This document shows positions 15,441-22,630 of a stretch of DNA of 29,618 nucleotides, in pieces. The stretch is from positions 1 to 29,618 of the forward strand of contig DOWS01000038.1 in NCBI GenBank assembly GCA_003519445.1. Direction: 5' to 3'. Both the position numbers and the translations under genes were made by a program. Origin of the DNA: Candidatus Daviesbacteria bacterium. GTDB lineage: Bacteria; Patescibacteriota; Microgenomatia; Daviesbacterales; UBA10151. The stretch's first letter is position 1, and each line of letters begins with the position of its first letter. The notes beneath the pieces are model-generated. The model was not told where the DNA came from and searched no databases. It saw only the letters and a program-made list of their open reading frames with translations.

Positions 15441-16130
15441 ATGGAAAGATATTTGGGGGCAATTTTAATAGTTATTTTAATATTTTTAGGGCAAAATTTT
15501 TTAAAAGATCAGCCGGTTTTAGTTGAGTCAAGCGAACCGCCACAAGTGTTATCCGCAACCCAGCCAGTGGTTACCGAGTCCCGTTTTACCTCCAAACTGG
15601 AAGAAGAAGTGGAAACTCTATCTAAAAAAACTATTTATCAGGATGACCCAGATGAAGAGGCAGGAATAGATAAAATTTTAGATGAAGGACAAGATGGCAA
15701 GAGAGTCAAAATTATAAAAATTACTTTTTTTGAAGGGGAAGAATACGAACGGGAAATTGTGTCCACTGAAACTATCCCTCCTCAAGATAAAAAAATTCTA
15801 CGGGGAACCAAAATTGTCTGGAAAACTCTAGATACTCCTGATGGACAAATTACTTATTGGAAAAAAATGCGGGTTTATGCCACTCATTATGATTTACATT
15901 GTTTGGGTTGTAATGAATGGACAGCCATTGGTATGAGGGCGGGTAAGGGGGTTATTGCGGTTGACCCCAAGGTTATTCCTATGCGGAGTAAGGTTTATAT
16001 TCCGGGCTATGGTATGGCCGTGGCCGGAGATACCGGTGGCGCCATTAAAGGCAATATTATAGATTTAGGCTTTGACGATGCTCGCACAGCCGGCTGGACT
16101 GCCAGATTTATAGATATCTATCTACTATAA
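15441..16130 (+). CDS. G5 and 3D-domain cell-wall protein
   Basis: The 229-residue protein has an N-terminal membrane helix (about 5-18), a linker, a G5-like domain (about 80-135; VKIIKITFFEGEEYER, then TIPPQDKKILRGTKIVW), and a C-terminal 3D domain. The three aspartates that name the domain are visible: VDPKVIP, AGDTGGAIKG and IIDLGFDD. 3D domains share the double-psi barrel of MltA lytic transglycosylases and are found in YabE, YocH and resuscitation-promoting-factor-like proteins that cut peptidoglycan. It follows pcrA by 1 nt, probably in one transcript. Extracytoplasmic location is inferred from the anchor. Confidence 0.85.
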   Translation: MERYLGAILIVILIFLGQNFLKDQPVLVESSEPPQVLSATQPVVTESRFTSKLEEEVETLSKKTIYQDDPDEEAGIDKILDEGQDGKRVKIIKITFFEGEEYEREIVSTETIPPQDKKILRGTKIVWKTLDTPDGQITYWKKMRVYATHYDLHCLGCNEWTAIGMRAGKGVIAVDPKVIPMRSKVYIPGYGMAVAGDTGGAIKGNIIDLGFDDARTAGWTARFIDIYLL

Positions 16131-16742
16131 AAATTTAAAAGTAGAAAGAATTTGTTCACCAGTCTCCCCAATTATTCTAAACAAGTACATTTTCCCGTTT
16201 TTGGGAACATAGATAAATTTTGGTTTGCCTTCCCTATAATCGATTACTCCTGATTTACCCTGTTGTCCGGAAACAGTTGCTTCGTCTTTGGGAGTTAAAA
16301 TAAACTTGCCAGTTGAGGTAAAATCCCCCCAGACAAATGGGTAATACCAATAGTTATGATGCCACTCATCTATTGTTAAATTGCTATCATTGTTAAAAAT
16401 CCAAACAGTAAATGGATTCGTATCAAAAAAATTATTTTTGTCTAAAACTACCACAGCCCCAATAAATTTACCCGGTTCATATCCCACATAACCGCTAAAG
16501 TTTTTCCTAAAATCTCCATTTCCTCTTTTGTTAAACTCCTCTTCCGTATCCTCTTTTGCTGTGAATTCTTTTGGATACTGCATTACAAAACCTAATTTTT
16601 CATTTTTATAAACTGGTAAACTTTCAGTTTGGGAAACCGGTTTGACTAAAGTATTCTTATGATTGGAGAAATTAAAATATATAACCAGTCCTGTTGCTAA
16701 AACTAATAGCAACAAAATAGGTACAGCAGTAAAACCTCTCAT
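16125..16742 (-). CDS. membrane-anchored PsbP-like orphan protein
   Basis: From the ATG at 16742 the protein has 205 residues: MRGFTAVPILLLLVLATG forms an N-terminal anchor, followed by a beta-rich domain starting LPVYKNEKLGFVMQYPKEF. The YKN..LGF...YP..F opening is typical of PsbP/DUF1795-like extracytoplasmic domains common in these genomes; function is unknown. The longer frame beginning at 16823 would run into the divergent gene, and a TATGAT box (16754-16749) ends 6 nt before 16742, so the shorter start is chosen. Its stop overlaps the convergent 3D gene by 6 bp. Confidence 0.6.
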   Translation of the reverse strand: MRGFTAVPILLLLVLATGLVIYFNFSNHKNTLVKPVSQTESLPVYKNEKLGFVMQYPKEFTAKEDTEEEFNKRGNGDFRKNFSGYVGYEPGKFIGAVVVLDKNNFFDTNPFTVWIFNNDSNLTIDEWHHNYWYYPFVWGDFTSTGKFILTPKDEATVSGQQGKSGVIDYREGKPKFIYVPKNGKMYLFRIIGETGEQILSTFKFL

Positions 16743-16763
16743 AATTCCATCATAAATTAGTCC

Positions 16764-16793
16764 TTGCCAAAACACAAATGTTTCTGTTACTAT
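16764..16793 (+). promoter_or_regulatory. promoter of the SurA-N gene
   Basis: TTGCCA (16764-16769) and TACTAT (16788-16793), 18 nt apart. The -10 ends 6 nt before the ATG at 16800. It lies back to back with the -10 (TATGAT, 16754-16749) of the divergent orphan. Confidence 0.65.
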
Positions 16794-16799
16794 CCATAA

Positions 16800-17456
16800 A
16801 TGGCAAAGAAAACTACCGGGCAAACAGCAAGCTATATTCCCTTTGGTAAAGTTAATAATTTGTTAAATAAACTCTCCTCTTTCAAAAATTTCCGCTCTTC
16901 AAAGAAATTTTATTTAGTTATTTTAATAATAGGAATTTTACTTTTAGCTATTTATAAAAAAGCATGGTTCATTGCTGCAATGGTTAACGGATCTCCTATT
17001 ACTAATATAGAGCTGCAAATGAAATTAAATGAGCAGTTCCGCACTCAAATTTTAAATCAACTCACTAATGAAAAAATCATCCTGGACGAAGCTAGGAAAA
17101 ATAATGCCCTAGCAACTGATGAGGAAATTACTAAAAAAATTCAGGAAATAGAAACAAGCGTGGGCGGAGCTAAAGCCATGGATGAAATACTTTCTTCTCA
17201 AGGACAAGATAGAATTTCCATAAAGAATCAGATCCGGCTGCAGCTTTCCATTGAAAAGCTTTACTCAAACGAGGCAACAGTTTCCGCATTGGAAGTTGAT
17301 AAATTTTTAGAAATAAATAGAGATCAACTGCGGGCTACCGACTCGGCACAACAAGTCAAAGAGGCGGAAGACTTATTAAAACAACAAAAACTTTCTCAAA
17401 TATTTAATGAGAAATTCCAAATCCTGCGCCAAAACGCCAAAATCATCATATTCTGA
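16800..17456 (+). CDS. SurA N-terminal-domain chaperone-like protein
   Basis: The 218-residue protein has a basic N terminus, one transmembrane helix (about 37-57), and then the SurA_N pattern: AMVNGSPITNIELQMKL, LTNEKIILDEARKNN, and a helical body ending LSQIFNEKFQILRQNAKIIIF. This is the SurA/PrsA foldase chaperone module without any parvulin PPIase domain. It would face outside the cytoplasmic membrane and assist folding of exported proteins. Such PPIase-less forms are seen elsewhere, so it is probably complete rather than truncated. The FemAB gene follows closely but has its own extended -10. Confidence 0.75.
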   Translation: MAKKTTGQTASYIPFGKVNNLLNKLSSFKNFRSSKKFYLVILIIGILLLAIYKKAWFIAAMVNGSPITNIELQMKLNEQFRTQILNQLTNEKIILDEARKNNALATDEEITKKIQEIETSVGGAKAMDEILSSQGQDRISIKNQIRLQLSIEKLYSNEATVSALEVDKFLEINRDQLRATDSAQQVKEAEDLLKQQKLSQIFNEKFQILRQNAKIIIF

Positions 17457-17462
17457 TACAAT
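17454..17462 (+). promoter_or_regulatory. extended -10 promoter of femAB
   Basis: TGATACAAT fits TGn-TACAAT. It starts on the TGA stop of the upstream gene and ends 6 nt before the ATG at 17469. Confidence 0.55.
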
Positions 17463-17468
17463 GGTCGC

Positions 17469-18443
17469 ATGGATTTACGGCCAATTACCAACAAGACCCA
17501 ATTAAATAAATTAATTACCCATGTTATGCAGTCATGGCAGTGGGGGGAATTTAGAAAATTATTGGGGATAAAAATTTTAAGATACGGCATCTATCAAAAT
17601 GGCAAATTAAAAACTGCTTTTCAAATAACTTTTCATAAAATTCCTTTCATAAGTCAATATGTGGGTTATTTACCAAAAGGGCCAATGCCGGATAAAGATT
17701 TGGCAGAGGCCTTGAAAAAAATTGGCCAAGAACAAAATTGCGCTTTTATAAAAGTAGAGCCGGATATCGAGTCGTCAGTCGTCAGTCGTCAGTCGTCAGA
17801 TTTTCATCCATCCCCTAAACCTCTTTTTACCAAATATAATTTTATTCTTGATTTAACAAAGTCAGAAGAAGAATTATTAAAAAACATACACTCCAAAACC
17901 AGATACAATATCAGGGTTGCAGAAAAACATGGGGTTAAAGTTGAGGAGAGAACTGATGATAAGGCTTTTGAAATTTATTTAAAACTTTATTTTGAAACAA
18001 CCCTAAGACAAGGATATCATGGCCATAATGAAAACTATCACTGGAAGGTTTGGCAAACATTAAAAAATGCCAACATGGCCAGATTACTGATTGCTTTTTA
18101 CCAGGGGAAGCCTTTAACCGCCTGGATGTTATTAAACTTCAAAGATACTCTGTATTATCCTTATGGCGGATCATCTAAACTTCATCCGGAAGTAATGGCA
18201 AATAATTTAGTGGCTTGGGAAGCTATAAAGTTAGGGAAAAAATTAAAATTAAAAAGATTTGACATGTGGGGAGCTGATTTTAAACATGGATTTCATAAAT
18301 TTAAACAAGGATACGGCGGACAATTAGTTGAATATATTGGAACATTCGATTTAGTTTTAAACTGGCCTGTTTATATTTTATTTACAGCTATTGATAAAAT
18401 GACACCTCTGAAAATTCATCTATTAAAATTACTGAAGAAATAG
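17469..18443 (+). CDS. FemAB-family peptidoglycan bridge aminoacyltransferase
   Basis: Fem proteins use aminoacyl-tRNA to add cross-bridge residues to lipid II. The 324-residue protein has the two GNAT-like halves: WQWGEFRKLLG near the N terminus, the RYNIRVAEKHGVKV helix, YLKLYFETTLRQGY, and then the second half with LLIAFYQGKPLTAWML, YPYGGSSKLHPEVMANNLVAWEAI and FDMWGAD. These match FemX/FmhB and lipid II:glycine glycyltransferase relatives. It lacks the long coiled-coil arm of staphylococcal Fem proteins. Four perfect 7-nt repeats (17771-17798) sit in the variable stretch between the two halves, encoding SSVVSRQSSD. Confidence 0.85.
   Translation: MDLRPITNKTQLNKLITHVMQSWQWGEFRKLLGIKILRYGIYQNGKLKTAFQITFHKIPFISQYVGYLPKGPMPDKDLAEALKKIGQEQNCAFIKVEPDIESSVVSRQSSDFHPSPKPLFTKYNFILDLTKSEEELLKNIHSKTRYNIRVAEKHGVKVEERTDDKAFEIYLKLYFETTLRQGYHGHNENYHWKVWQTLKNANMARLLIAFYQGKPLTAWMLLNFKDTLYYPYGGSSKLHPEVMANNLVAWEAIKLGKKLKLKRFDMWGADFKHGFHKFKQGYGGQLVEYIGTFDLVLNWPVYILFTAIDKMTPLKIHLLKLLKK
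17771..17798 (+). repeat. 7-nt tandem repeat inside femAB
   Basis: Four exact copies of GTCGTCA, the cleanest array of this type in the window. Exact identity suggests recent expansion. Confidence 0.95.
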
Positions 18444-19140
18444 ATTGCAGGTATGGCTGGCAAGTCAAGCGCCGCACAACAGTCGGACAAAGCGACACGG
18501 TGCTTAGCCACGAACGGCCTTGGGTAACAAGCCCCAAGGCTCAATCCTGCGATCTAGAGACAGTCAGGTGTCGGGGCAAGCGCGCCTTTTTGCAAAGGAT
18601 TCCGAAGTAAGACTCTTGCTCGTGTCTGGCGAGTTCACGAAAGTAATCATCAAGAGATTGTCCCTGCCCAAGGAACAAAACGATATGAAGAGATGATCTC
18701 AACTCGGGTTGGCGAGGGTCGCATGCCGTGAGCTGGTTGAACCTCGACTTCAGGCGGCGCGCGAGGGCGCCTTCAGCTCTTGGATCGAAAGGCTCAGGCC
18801 AGACGAGTGACGCTACCAATCGGAGTCGCGCGCCTAGTGCATCGGCCGAGAGCCCGATACGTATGGGAGAGCCGAGCGCCAGAAGGGCTTCTTCTGTAGC
18901 AAAAGAAACCAAAGACCTACCTAAATGATCTGCTTTGTCTGGGGAGAGACCGTGGGCTATCAGCCAGTCCGCAAGCGTACAAACCTGCTTACTCAGCCGC
19001 CGCAGAGGTGGGCCGGGGGAACGCCAGCGTTCCGATCCAAGTAGATCGTCAGTGTATCTCGTTTCGTTGATAGCAAAAGCTTCAATCATTAAGGCTGCTC
19101 CTGTCTGGATCCCATGAGGGCTAAGCTTGGCCTTCCCACA
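18444..19140. other. GC-rich island of foreign appearance
   Basis: Base composition changes abruptly just after the femAB stop and returns to AT-rich near 19140. Parts of the island are about two-thirds G+C (for example 18721-18780), against a strongly AT-rich background. It holds one ORF (18541-19089, minus) and a GC hairpin GCCTTGGG/CCCAAGGC (18515-18538) just past its stop. No integrase, terminal repeat or tRNA was seen at either edge. Confidence 0.7.
18541..19089 (-). CDS. unrecognised protein in the GC-rich island
   Basis: I do not recognise this 182-residue protein. It is soluble-looking, alpha-helical and rich in Arg, Leu and Ala, with segments KQVCTLADWLIAHGLSP and ALARRLKSRFNQLTACDP. 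Codon use is GC-biased, unlike every neighbour. It has an ordinary Shine-Dalgarno (AGGAG, 10 nt before the ATG) and about 80 nt of leader below the nearest TATAAT (19175-19170), in contrast to the leaderless first genes around it. These features suggest recent acquisition. Overlapping plus-strand frames are judged shadows because the minus frame has the ribosome-binding site and spans the island. Confidence 0.6.
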   Translation of the reverse strand: MIEAFAINETRYTDDLLGSERWRSPGPPLRRLSKQVCTLADWLIAHGLSPDKADHLGRSLVSFATEEALLALGSPIRIGLSADALGARLRLVASLVWPEPFDPRAEGALARRLKSRFNQLTACDPRQPELRSSLHIVLFLGQGQSLDDYFRELARHEQESYFGILCKKARLPRHLTVSRSQD

Positions 19141-19217
19141 TATGTAAGGTTTCCATGTTTTTCAATGTTATTATAACATATCTTGCAATGTATCAAAACA
19201 TTAAAATCAGCTAAATT

Positions 19218-19247
19218 TTGACTGAAATCTTACAGTTAGTTTATAAT
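19218..19247 (+). promoter_or_regulatory. promoter of the methyltransferase at 19259
   Basis: TTGACT (19218-19223) and TATAAT (19242-19247), 18 nt apart. The -10 ends 11 nt before the ATG. Confidence 0.75.
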
Positions 19248-19258
19248 CAATCAAATCT

Positions 19259-19810
19259 ATGGAATTAACGCTCATTATTACCGGAGGTGTACTTTTAGGT
19301 TGTCTTATTGGTTTAAGCTGGTTTGCCGGATCTGATGCGCCTTTTGTTCCCACAAAACAAGAAAAAATAAAAAAAGCTTTGAGTTTAATTCCTTTAAAAA
19401 ACAAAACTTTTTATGAACTGGGATCCGGTGACGGGAGGGTTGTAATCGAAGCTGCTAAAATGGGATCCAATGCCTTTGGCATTGAACAATCATGGATTAG
19501 AATTTTATACTCCAGATGGAAAGCATACCGTCAAAATCTTCCCAATGCCAAATTTATTCACGGGGATATATTTAAACAAAATTTATCAAATGCTGATTTA
19601 GTTTTTATATTTTTACTTCCAAAGGGTGTAGAAAAATTAGAACCAAAATTAAAAAGGCAGTTAAAAAAAGAAGCAGTTGTAATTACCCAAACTTTTCATT
19701 TTAAAAACTGGAAACCGTATAAAAAGATTTTAATTTCAGATAAACAAGAATCAAACGCTTTACTTGGACTCAATAAAGTTGAGGGGGACTTTTGGCTATA
19801 CAGAAAATAA
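19259..19810 (+). CDS. membrane-anchored class I methyltransferase-like protein
   Basis: The 183-residue protein has an N-terminal hydrophobic helix (about 3-24) and then motif I TFYELGSGDGRVVIEAAK, the acidic turn AFGIEQ, and NADLVFIFLLPKGVEKL at motif IV. The E.GSGDGR.V..AA pattern is that of the DOT1-like or small archaeal/CPR methyltransferase group; the substrate is unknown and the anchor suggests a membrane-proximal target. The 3' end overlaps the convergent M24 peptidase by 15 bp. Confidence 0.7.
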   Translation: MELTLIITGGVLLGCLIGLSWFAGSDAPFVPTKQEKIKKALSLIPLKNKTFYELGSGDGRVVIEAAKMGSNAFGIEQSWIRILYSRWKAYRQNLPNAKFIHGDIFKQNLSNADLVFIFLLPKGVEKLEPKLKRQLKKEAVVITQTFHFKNWKPYKKILISDKQESNALLGLNKVEGDFWLYRK

Positions 19811-20872
19811 TTCCTTTGAAGAATTTGTAATTTGTCTTAAAACCCCTTTTTCCAAAACAAATAAATCCTCTATTCTAACCCCACCAAAATCAGGAATATA
19901 TATTCCCGGCTCTATGGAAAAAACCATACCCTCTTTTAAAATATCTTTGCTTTTGGGTGAGAGTGACGGGTGTTCATGAACCTCCAAACCAATCCCATGA
20001 CCTAATGAGTGGGGAATATCAGGAAAACCTTTTGATTTAATATATTCTCTGGCTACCTTATCAACATCTTTAGCTTTTATATTTTTACCGGAATTGATAA
20101 ACTGGATCGCTTTTTTCTGCGCCTCTAAAACTATGTCACACATTTTTTTGTGTTTTAGTGTTACCTGTCCAAAAAATATGGTTCTTGTCATATCAGAACA
20201 ATATCCATTTATTTTTACCCCAAAATCCAGAAGAATCAGCTTATCGTTAATCGTTAATCGTTTATCGCCCGTCTGATGATGGGGAACAGAAGAATTTTTT
20301 CCAAAAGCTACAATAGACGGAAAAGAAATTATTGCCCCTTTTTCTTTAATAAAGTTTTCTAACTCTTGGGCAATTTCTTTTTCCGTAATTCCACTTTGAA
20401 TCTTTTTCAAAATAAAATTAAAAGCCAAATCTCCAATTTCACAAGCTTTTTTTATTGTATTAATTTCTTCTTGAGTTTTAATGCTTCTTAAACTTCCTGC
20501 ATCAAAATGCTTTATGTTTTTAAAATGCTTTTTTAGTTCTTTGTGTTCTGAAACAGTTAGTTCATCTTCCTCAACCCCTAAATTCTTAATTTCCCTTTTG
20601 TGCTTCTTGAAAAGATCTGCTGTTTTCTTTGTGTGCCCTCTTTCAAAAAGTTTTAAGTGAGATACTTGCGTTCTTATTGCCTCCGAATATCTACCATCAG
20701 TAATAATATACCCAAAATTTTTGCCAATAAAAATATACGCTTCCCTCTCCATAATTGAAAAATTAGAATATCCTGTTAAATATTCAATATTGGAAACGCT
20801 AGAGACCAAAACCGCATCCAAGTTTTCTTTTGCTATTTGTTCTTTGAGTTTTTTTACTCGATCTTCAAACAT
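19796..20872 (-). CDS. M24 family metallopeptidase (Xaa-Pro aminopeptidase/dipeptidase-like)
   Basis: The pita-bread peptidase removes residues next to proline. From the ATG at 20872 it has 358 residues: a creatinase-like N domain (LDAVLVSSVSNIEYLTGYSNFS, a signature of this branch) and a catalytic domain with the five dinuclear-metal ligands in LLDFGVKINGYCSDMTRT (two Asp), HSLGHGIGLEVHEHP (His), FSIEPGIYI (Glu) and VRIEDLF (Glu). An extended -10 (TGGTACAAT, 20889-20881) ends 8 nt before 20872, so the earlier ATG at 20902 is rejected. A 7-nt repeat (20242-20269) encodes the GDKRLTINDKL turn, with no obvious length change relative to homologues. Confidence 0.9.
   Translation of the reverse strand: MFEDRVKKLKEQIAKENLDAVLVSSVSNIEYLTGYSNFSIMEREAYIFIGKNFGYIITDGRYSEAIRTQVSHLKLFERGHTKKTADLFKKHKREIKNLGVEEDELTVSEHKELKKHFKNIKHFDAGSLRSIKTQEEINTIKKACEIGDLAFNFILKKIQSGITEKEIAQELENFIKEKGAIISFPSIVAFGKNSSVPHHQTGDKRLTINDKLILLDFGVKINGYCSDMTRTIFFGQVTLKHKKMCDIVLEAQKKAIQFINSGKNIKAKDVDKVAREYIKSKGFPDIPHSLGHGIGLEVHEHPSLSPKSKDILKEGMVFSIEPGIYIPDFGGVRIEDLFVLEKGVLRQITNSSKELFSV
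20242..20269 (-). repeat. 7-nt tandem repeat inside the M24 peptidase gene
   Basis: Plus-strand units TATCGTT, AATCGTT, AATCGTT and TATCGCC. They lie just before the metal-binding LLDFG motif. Confidence 0.85.
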
Positions 20873-20880
20873 AATTTGAG

Positions 20881-20898
20881 ATTGTACCATGATATAAT
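20881..20898. promoter_or_regulatory. abutting divergent extended -10 promoters
   Basis: Minus-strand TGGTACAAT (20889-20881) serves the M24 peptidase and plus-strand TGATATAAT (20890-20898) serves sbcD. The two elements touch end to end, and the start codons are only 32 bp apart. Both would give leaderless transcripts. Confidence 0.7.
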
Positions 20899-20904
20899 CC
20901 AATC

Positions 20905-22140
20905 GTGAAACTACTACATTTTTCTGACCTGCATATTGGCATGGAAAATTACGGGAAGTTGGATCCCCAAACAGGACTTTCCACCAGACTGCTCGATTTT
21001 TTTGCCACTTTTGATTTTATTGTTGATAAAGCGCTTGAGGAAAATGTAGATGCAGTGCTTTTTGCCGGAGATGCCTATAAAACCCGCGACCCCAACCCCA
21101 CCCAACAACGGGGTTTTGGCGAGCGAATTAAAAAAATTGCCAAAAAAATTCCGGTTATTTTAGTGGTGGGAAATCACGACACCCCCAATGCCGAGGGCAA
21201 AGCCAATACTTTGGATATTTACTCTGCTTTGGAAATAGACAATGTCTGGGTCTCCCGAAAACCTGAACTTTTAACTATTCCTACCAAATCCGGAGATTTA
21301 CAAATTATCACTTTACCATGGCTGCACAAAAATGACTATAAAACAGTGGCTGAAAAACTTAAAAACCTGTATGACAAAATTAAAATTGACTCCCCTGCTG
21401 TTTTTTTGTCCCATGCCGAAGTGGAAGGAGCAAGTTTTGGATCGGAAAAAGGTTTGGCCATCCAAAATGATGTGACTATTCCCTTATCGCTTTTAACTGA
21501 CCGCCGTTTGCATTATGTGGCTTTGGGACATATTCACAAACATCAGGTTTTATCAAAAGACCCGCTGGTAGTTTATTCCGGTTCTCCCCAAAGAATAGAT
21601 TTTGGGGAGGAAAAAGAAGAAAAAGGCTTTGTTCTTGTCACTCTGAGTGAAACGAAGAGTCTCTCGCGAATGCGAAACTCAAATAAATTGAGAGATCCTT
21701 CGGCTACGCCTCAGGATGACAGTACTGTTTTCCGAACATCTTTCCAGTTTATTTCAACAAATGCCAGAGGGTTTCTAACTATCACTATTGACCTTAAGGC
21801 AAATGATTCGGATCCGACAAAGACAGTCCTTGATGAAATTAAAAAGCATGAGATCAAAGATAAAATTGTCAAAGTGGTGATTAATATTCCGGCTGATTTA
21901 AATGAAAGTTTGGACATGGGAAAAATTAAAAAAGCGCTTGACTCCTCTCATGTCATTGCCGGCATTTCCAGAAATGTGGAAAGAAAAGAAAGATCCGCCA
22001 GCTGGCGGATTGACGGCCAGGAAGAAGTGGAACGCTTAACTCCCATAGAAGCCTTGCAAAAATACTTTGAGGCCAAACAATATGACAAAACCCACCAAAA
22101 AGAACTATTAAAATTTGCTTCAGACTTATTGAATAATTAG
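20905..22140 (+). CDS. sbcD: SbcD exonuclease subunit (Mre11-like)
   Basis: SbcD is the metallo-nuclease partner of SbcC; together they cut DNA hairpins and process double-strand ends. The 411-residue protein has the calcineurin-like phosphoesterase motifs SDLHIGMENYG, LFAGDAYKTRDP, VVGNHDTPN, LSHAEVEGA and LGHIHKHQ, followed by a capping domain. The start is a GTG at 20905, 6 nt after an extended -10. Two palindromic elements are embedded in frame: one of 84 nt (21637-21720) between the nuclease and capping domains, and one of 18 nt (21993-22010). It is ironic that a gene for hairpin cleavage carries hairpins. sbcC begins 2.1 kb downstream instead of overlapping. Confidence 0.95.
   Translation: MKLLHFSDLHIGMENYGKLDPQTGLSTRLLDFFATFDFIVDKALEENVDAVLFAGDAYKTRDPNPTQQRGFGERIKKIAKKIPVILVVGNHDTPNAEGKANTLDIYSALEIDNVWVSRKPELLTIPTKSGDLQIITLPWLHKNDYKTVAEKLKNLYDKIKIDSPAVFLSHAEVEGASFGSEKGLAIQNDVTIPLSLLTDRRLHYVALGHIHKHQVLSKDPLVVYSGSPQRIDFGEEKEEKGFVLVTLSETKSLSRMRNSNKLRDPSATPQDDSTVFRTSFQFISTNARGFLTITIDLKANDSDPTKTVLDEIKKHEIKDKIVKVVINIPADLNESLDMGKIKKALDSSHVIAGISRNVERKERSASWRIDGQEEVERLTPIEALQKYFEAKQYDKTHQKELLKFASDLLNN
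21637..21720. repeat. 84-nt imperfect palindromic element inserted in sbcD
   Basis: The ends are inverted copies: GTCACTCTGAG...CTCTC at the left and the reverse complement GTCATCCTGAG...CTCTC at the right, about 30 nt each. The element is a multiple of 3 and reads through as LSETKSLSR ... LRDPSATPQDDS. It behaves like the coding palindromic elements of Rickettsia, but the sequence family differs. Confidence 0.8.
21993..22010. repeat. 18-bp perfect palindrome inside sbcD
   Basis: ATCCGCCAGCTGGCGGAT, GC-rich in AT-rich surroundings, encodes SASWRI within a Lys/Arg/Glu-rich segment of the capping domain. Confidence 0.8.
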
Positions 22141-22151
22141 GATGAATATTT

Positions 22152-22160
22152 TGATATAAT
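22152..22160 (+). promoter_or_regulatory. extended -10 of the small antitoxin-like gene
   Basis: TGATATAAT is identical to the sbcD extended -10. It ends 7 nt before the ATG at 22168. Confidence 0.6.
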
Positions 22161-22167
22161 ATACACT

Positions 22168-22347
22168 ATGCTTATCAGAGAAATCATTGACAGATATGTC
22201 AACCAATTAGTGAAAGTTTTTAGCAAAAGAAGTGTCTCTCCCCCTAAACTAACTTATCTTGATCAGCTGGTAGGAGCAATTGATCTTAAAACCAACAAAA
22301 AAACTAATTTTGCCGAAGATATAGACGAAATCTATCTTCAGGATTAA
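22168..22347 (+). CDS. small orphaned antitoxin-like protein
   Basis: A 59-residue ORF begins MLIREIIDRYVNQLVKVF and ends NFAEDIDEIYLQD. Its acidic C terminus and its position directly before a PIN-toxin remnant suggest a former VapB-type antitoxin, although no DNA-binding family is recognised in the N-terminal part. A strong extended -10 sits 7 nt upstream, so it may still be expressed after loss of the toxin. Confidence 0.55.
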   Translation: MLIREIIDRYVNQLVKVFSKRSVSPPKLTYLDQLVGAIDLKTNKKTNFAEDIDEIYLQD

Positions 22348-22349
22348 CT

Positions 22350-22436
22350 TTTGTTTTATATAAAGATTTTAAACTGGATGAGATTTTTACCCTGGATAAA
22401 GACTTTAAAAAAATGCGCGTCAAAACATCATTTTAA
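22350..22436 (+). pseudogene. 3' remnant of a PIN-domain toxin
   Basis: An open frame without a start reads FVLYKDFKLDEIFTLDKDFK and ends KMRVKTSF at a stop (22434-22436). The FTLDKDF block matches the C-terminal end of VapC-like PIN domains (compare YLITLDQKHFL in the intact toxin at 12575). The remaining 100 or so residues, including the other catalytic acids, are gone. The last 41 nt recur at 22927-22967. Its end overlaps the hicA 3' end on the other strand. Confidence 0.65.
22396..22436 (+). repeat. direct repeat A, left copy (PIN toxin 3' end)
   Basis: 41 nt, identical to 22927-22967 at 39 positions and in the same orientation. The two copies bracket hicBA. Confidence 0.9.
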
Positions 22437-22630
22437 ATTTCTTCCTCGGTAAGACCTGACTGTTTCAAAATACTGCGCAGGGTTCCCGGCTTTAAATCCT
22501 TATTATGATATGGCACAGTCACTCTTAAGCTTCCTTTCCTGTATAGTCTGTGGCTGCCTTTTTGCCGAATAAAGCGAAAGTCTCTGTTCTCCAAGACTTT
22601 GATGATTTGTCTTGGTTTAACAGATTTCAT
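22433..22630 (-). CDS. hicA: HicA mRNA interferase toxin
   Basis: The 65-residue dsRBD-like toxin begins MKSVKPRQIIKVLENRDF. It has the catalytic histidine (H27) in RQKGSHRLYRKG, then VTVPYHNKDLKPGTLRSILKQSGL, which matches HicA throughout. HicA cleaves mRNA; HicB binds and inhibits it. The gene is downstream of hicB with an ATGA-type 4-nt overlap, so the order is antitoxin first, the reverse of E. coli. It is intact, and its 3' end abuts the PIN remnant. Confidence 0.93.
   Translation of the reverse strand: MKSVKPRQIIKVLENRDFRFIRQKGSHRLYRKGSLRVTVPYHNKDLKPGTLRSILKQSGLTEEEI

Noticed and set aside
17771..17798. Tandem repeats as a CRISPR array
   Set aside because: Units are 7 nt and contiguous with no spacers, lie inside an ORF, and no cas gene is in the window.
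18444..18560. Integron gene cassette with attC-like hairpin after the GC-rich ORF
   Set aside because: The GCCTTGGG/CCCAAGGC hairpin lacks the GTTRRRY and RYYYAAC core sites, and no integrase or second cassette is present.
18728..19117. Plus-strand ORFs in the GC-rich island (18728-18928 and 18935-19117)
   Set aside because: Neither has a ribosome-binding site or domain; they are long only because GC-rich DNA has few stop codons. The minus-strand ORF spans both and has an AGGAG site.
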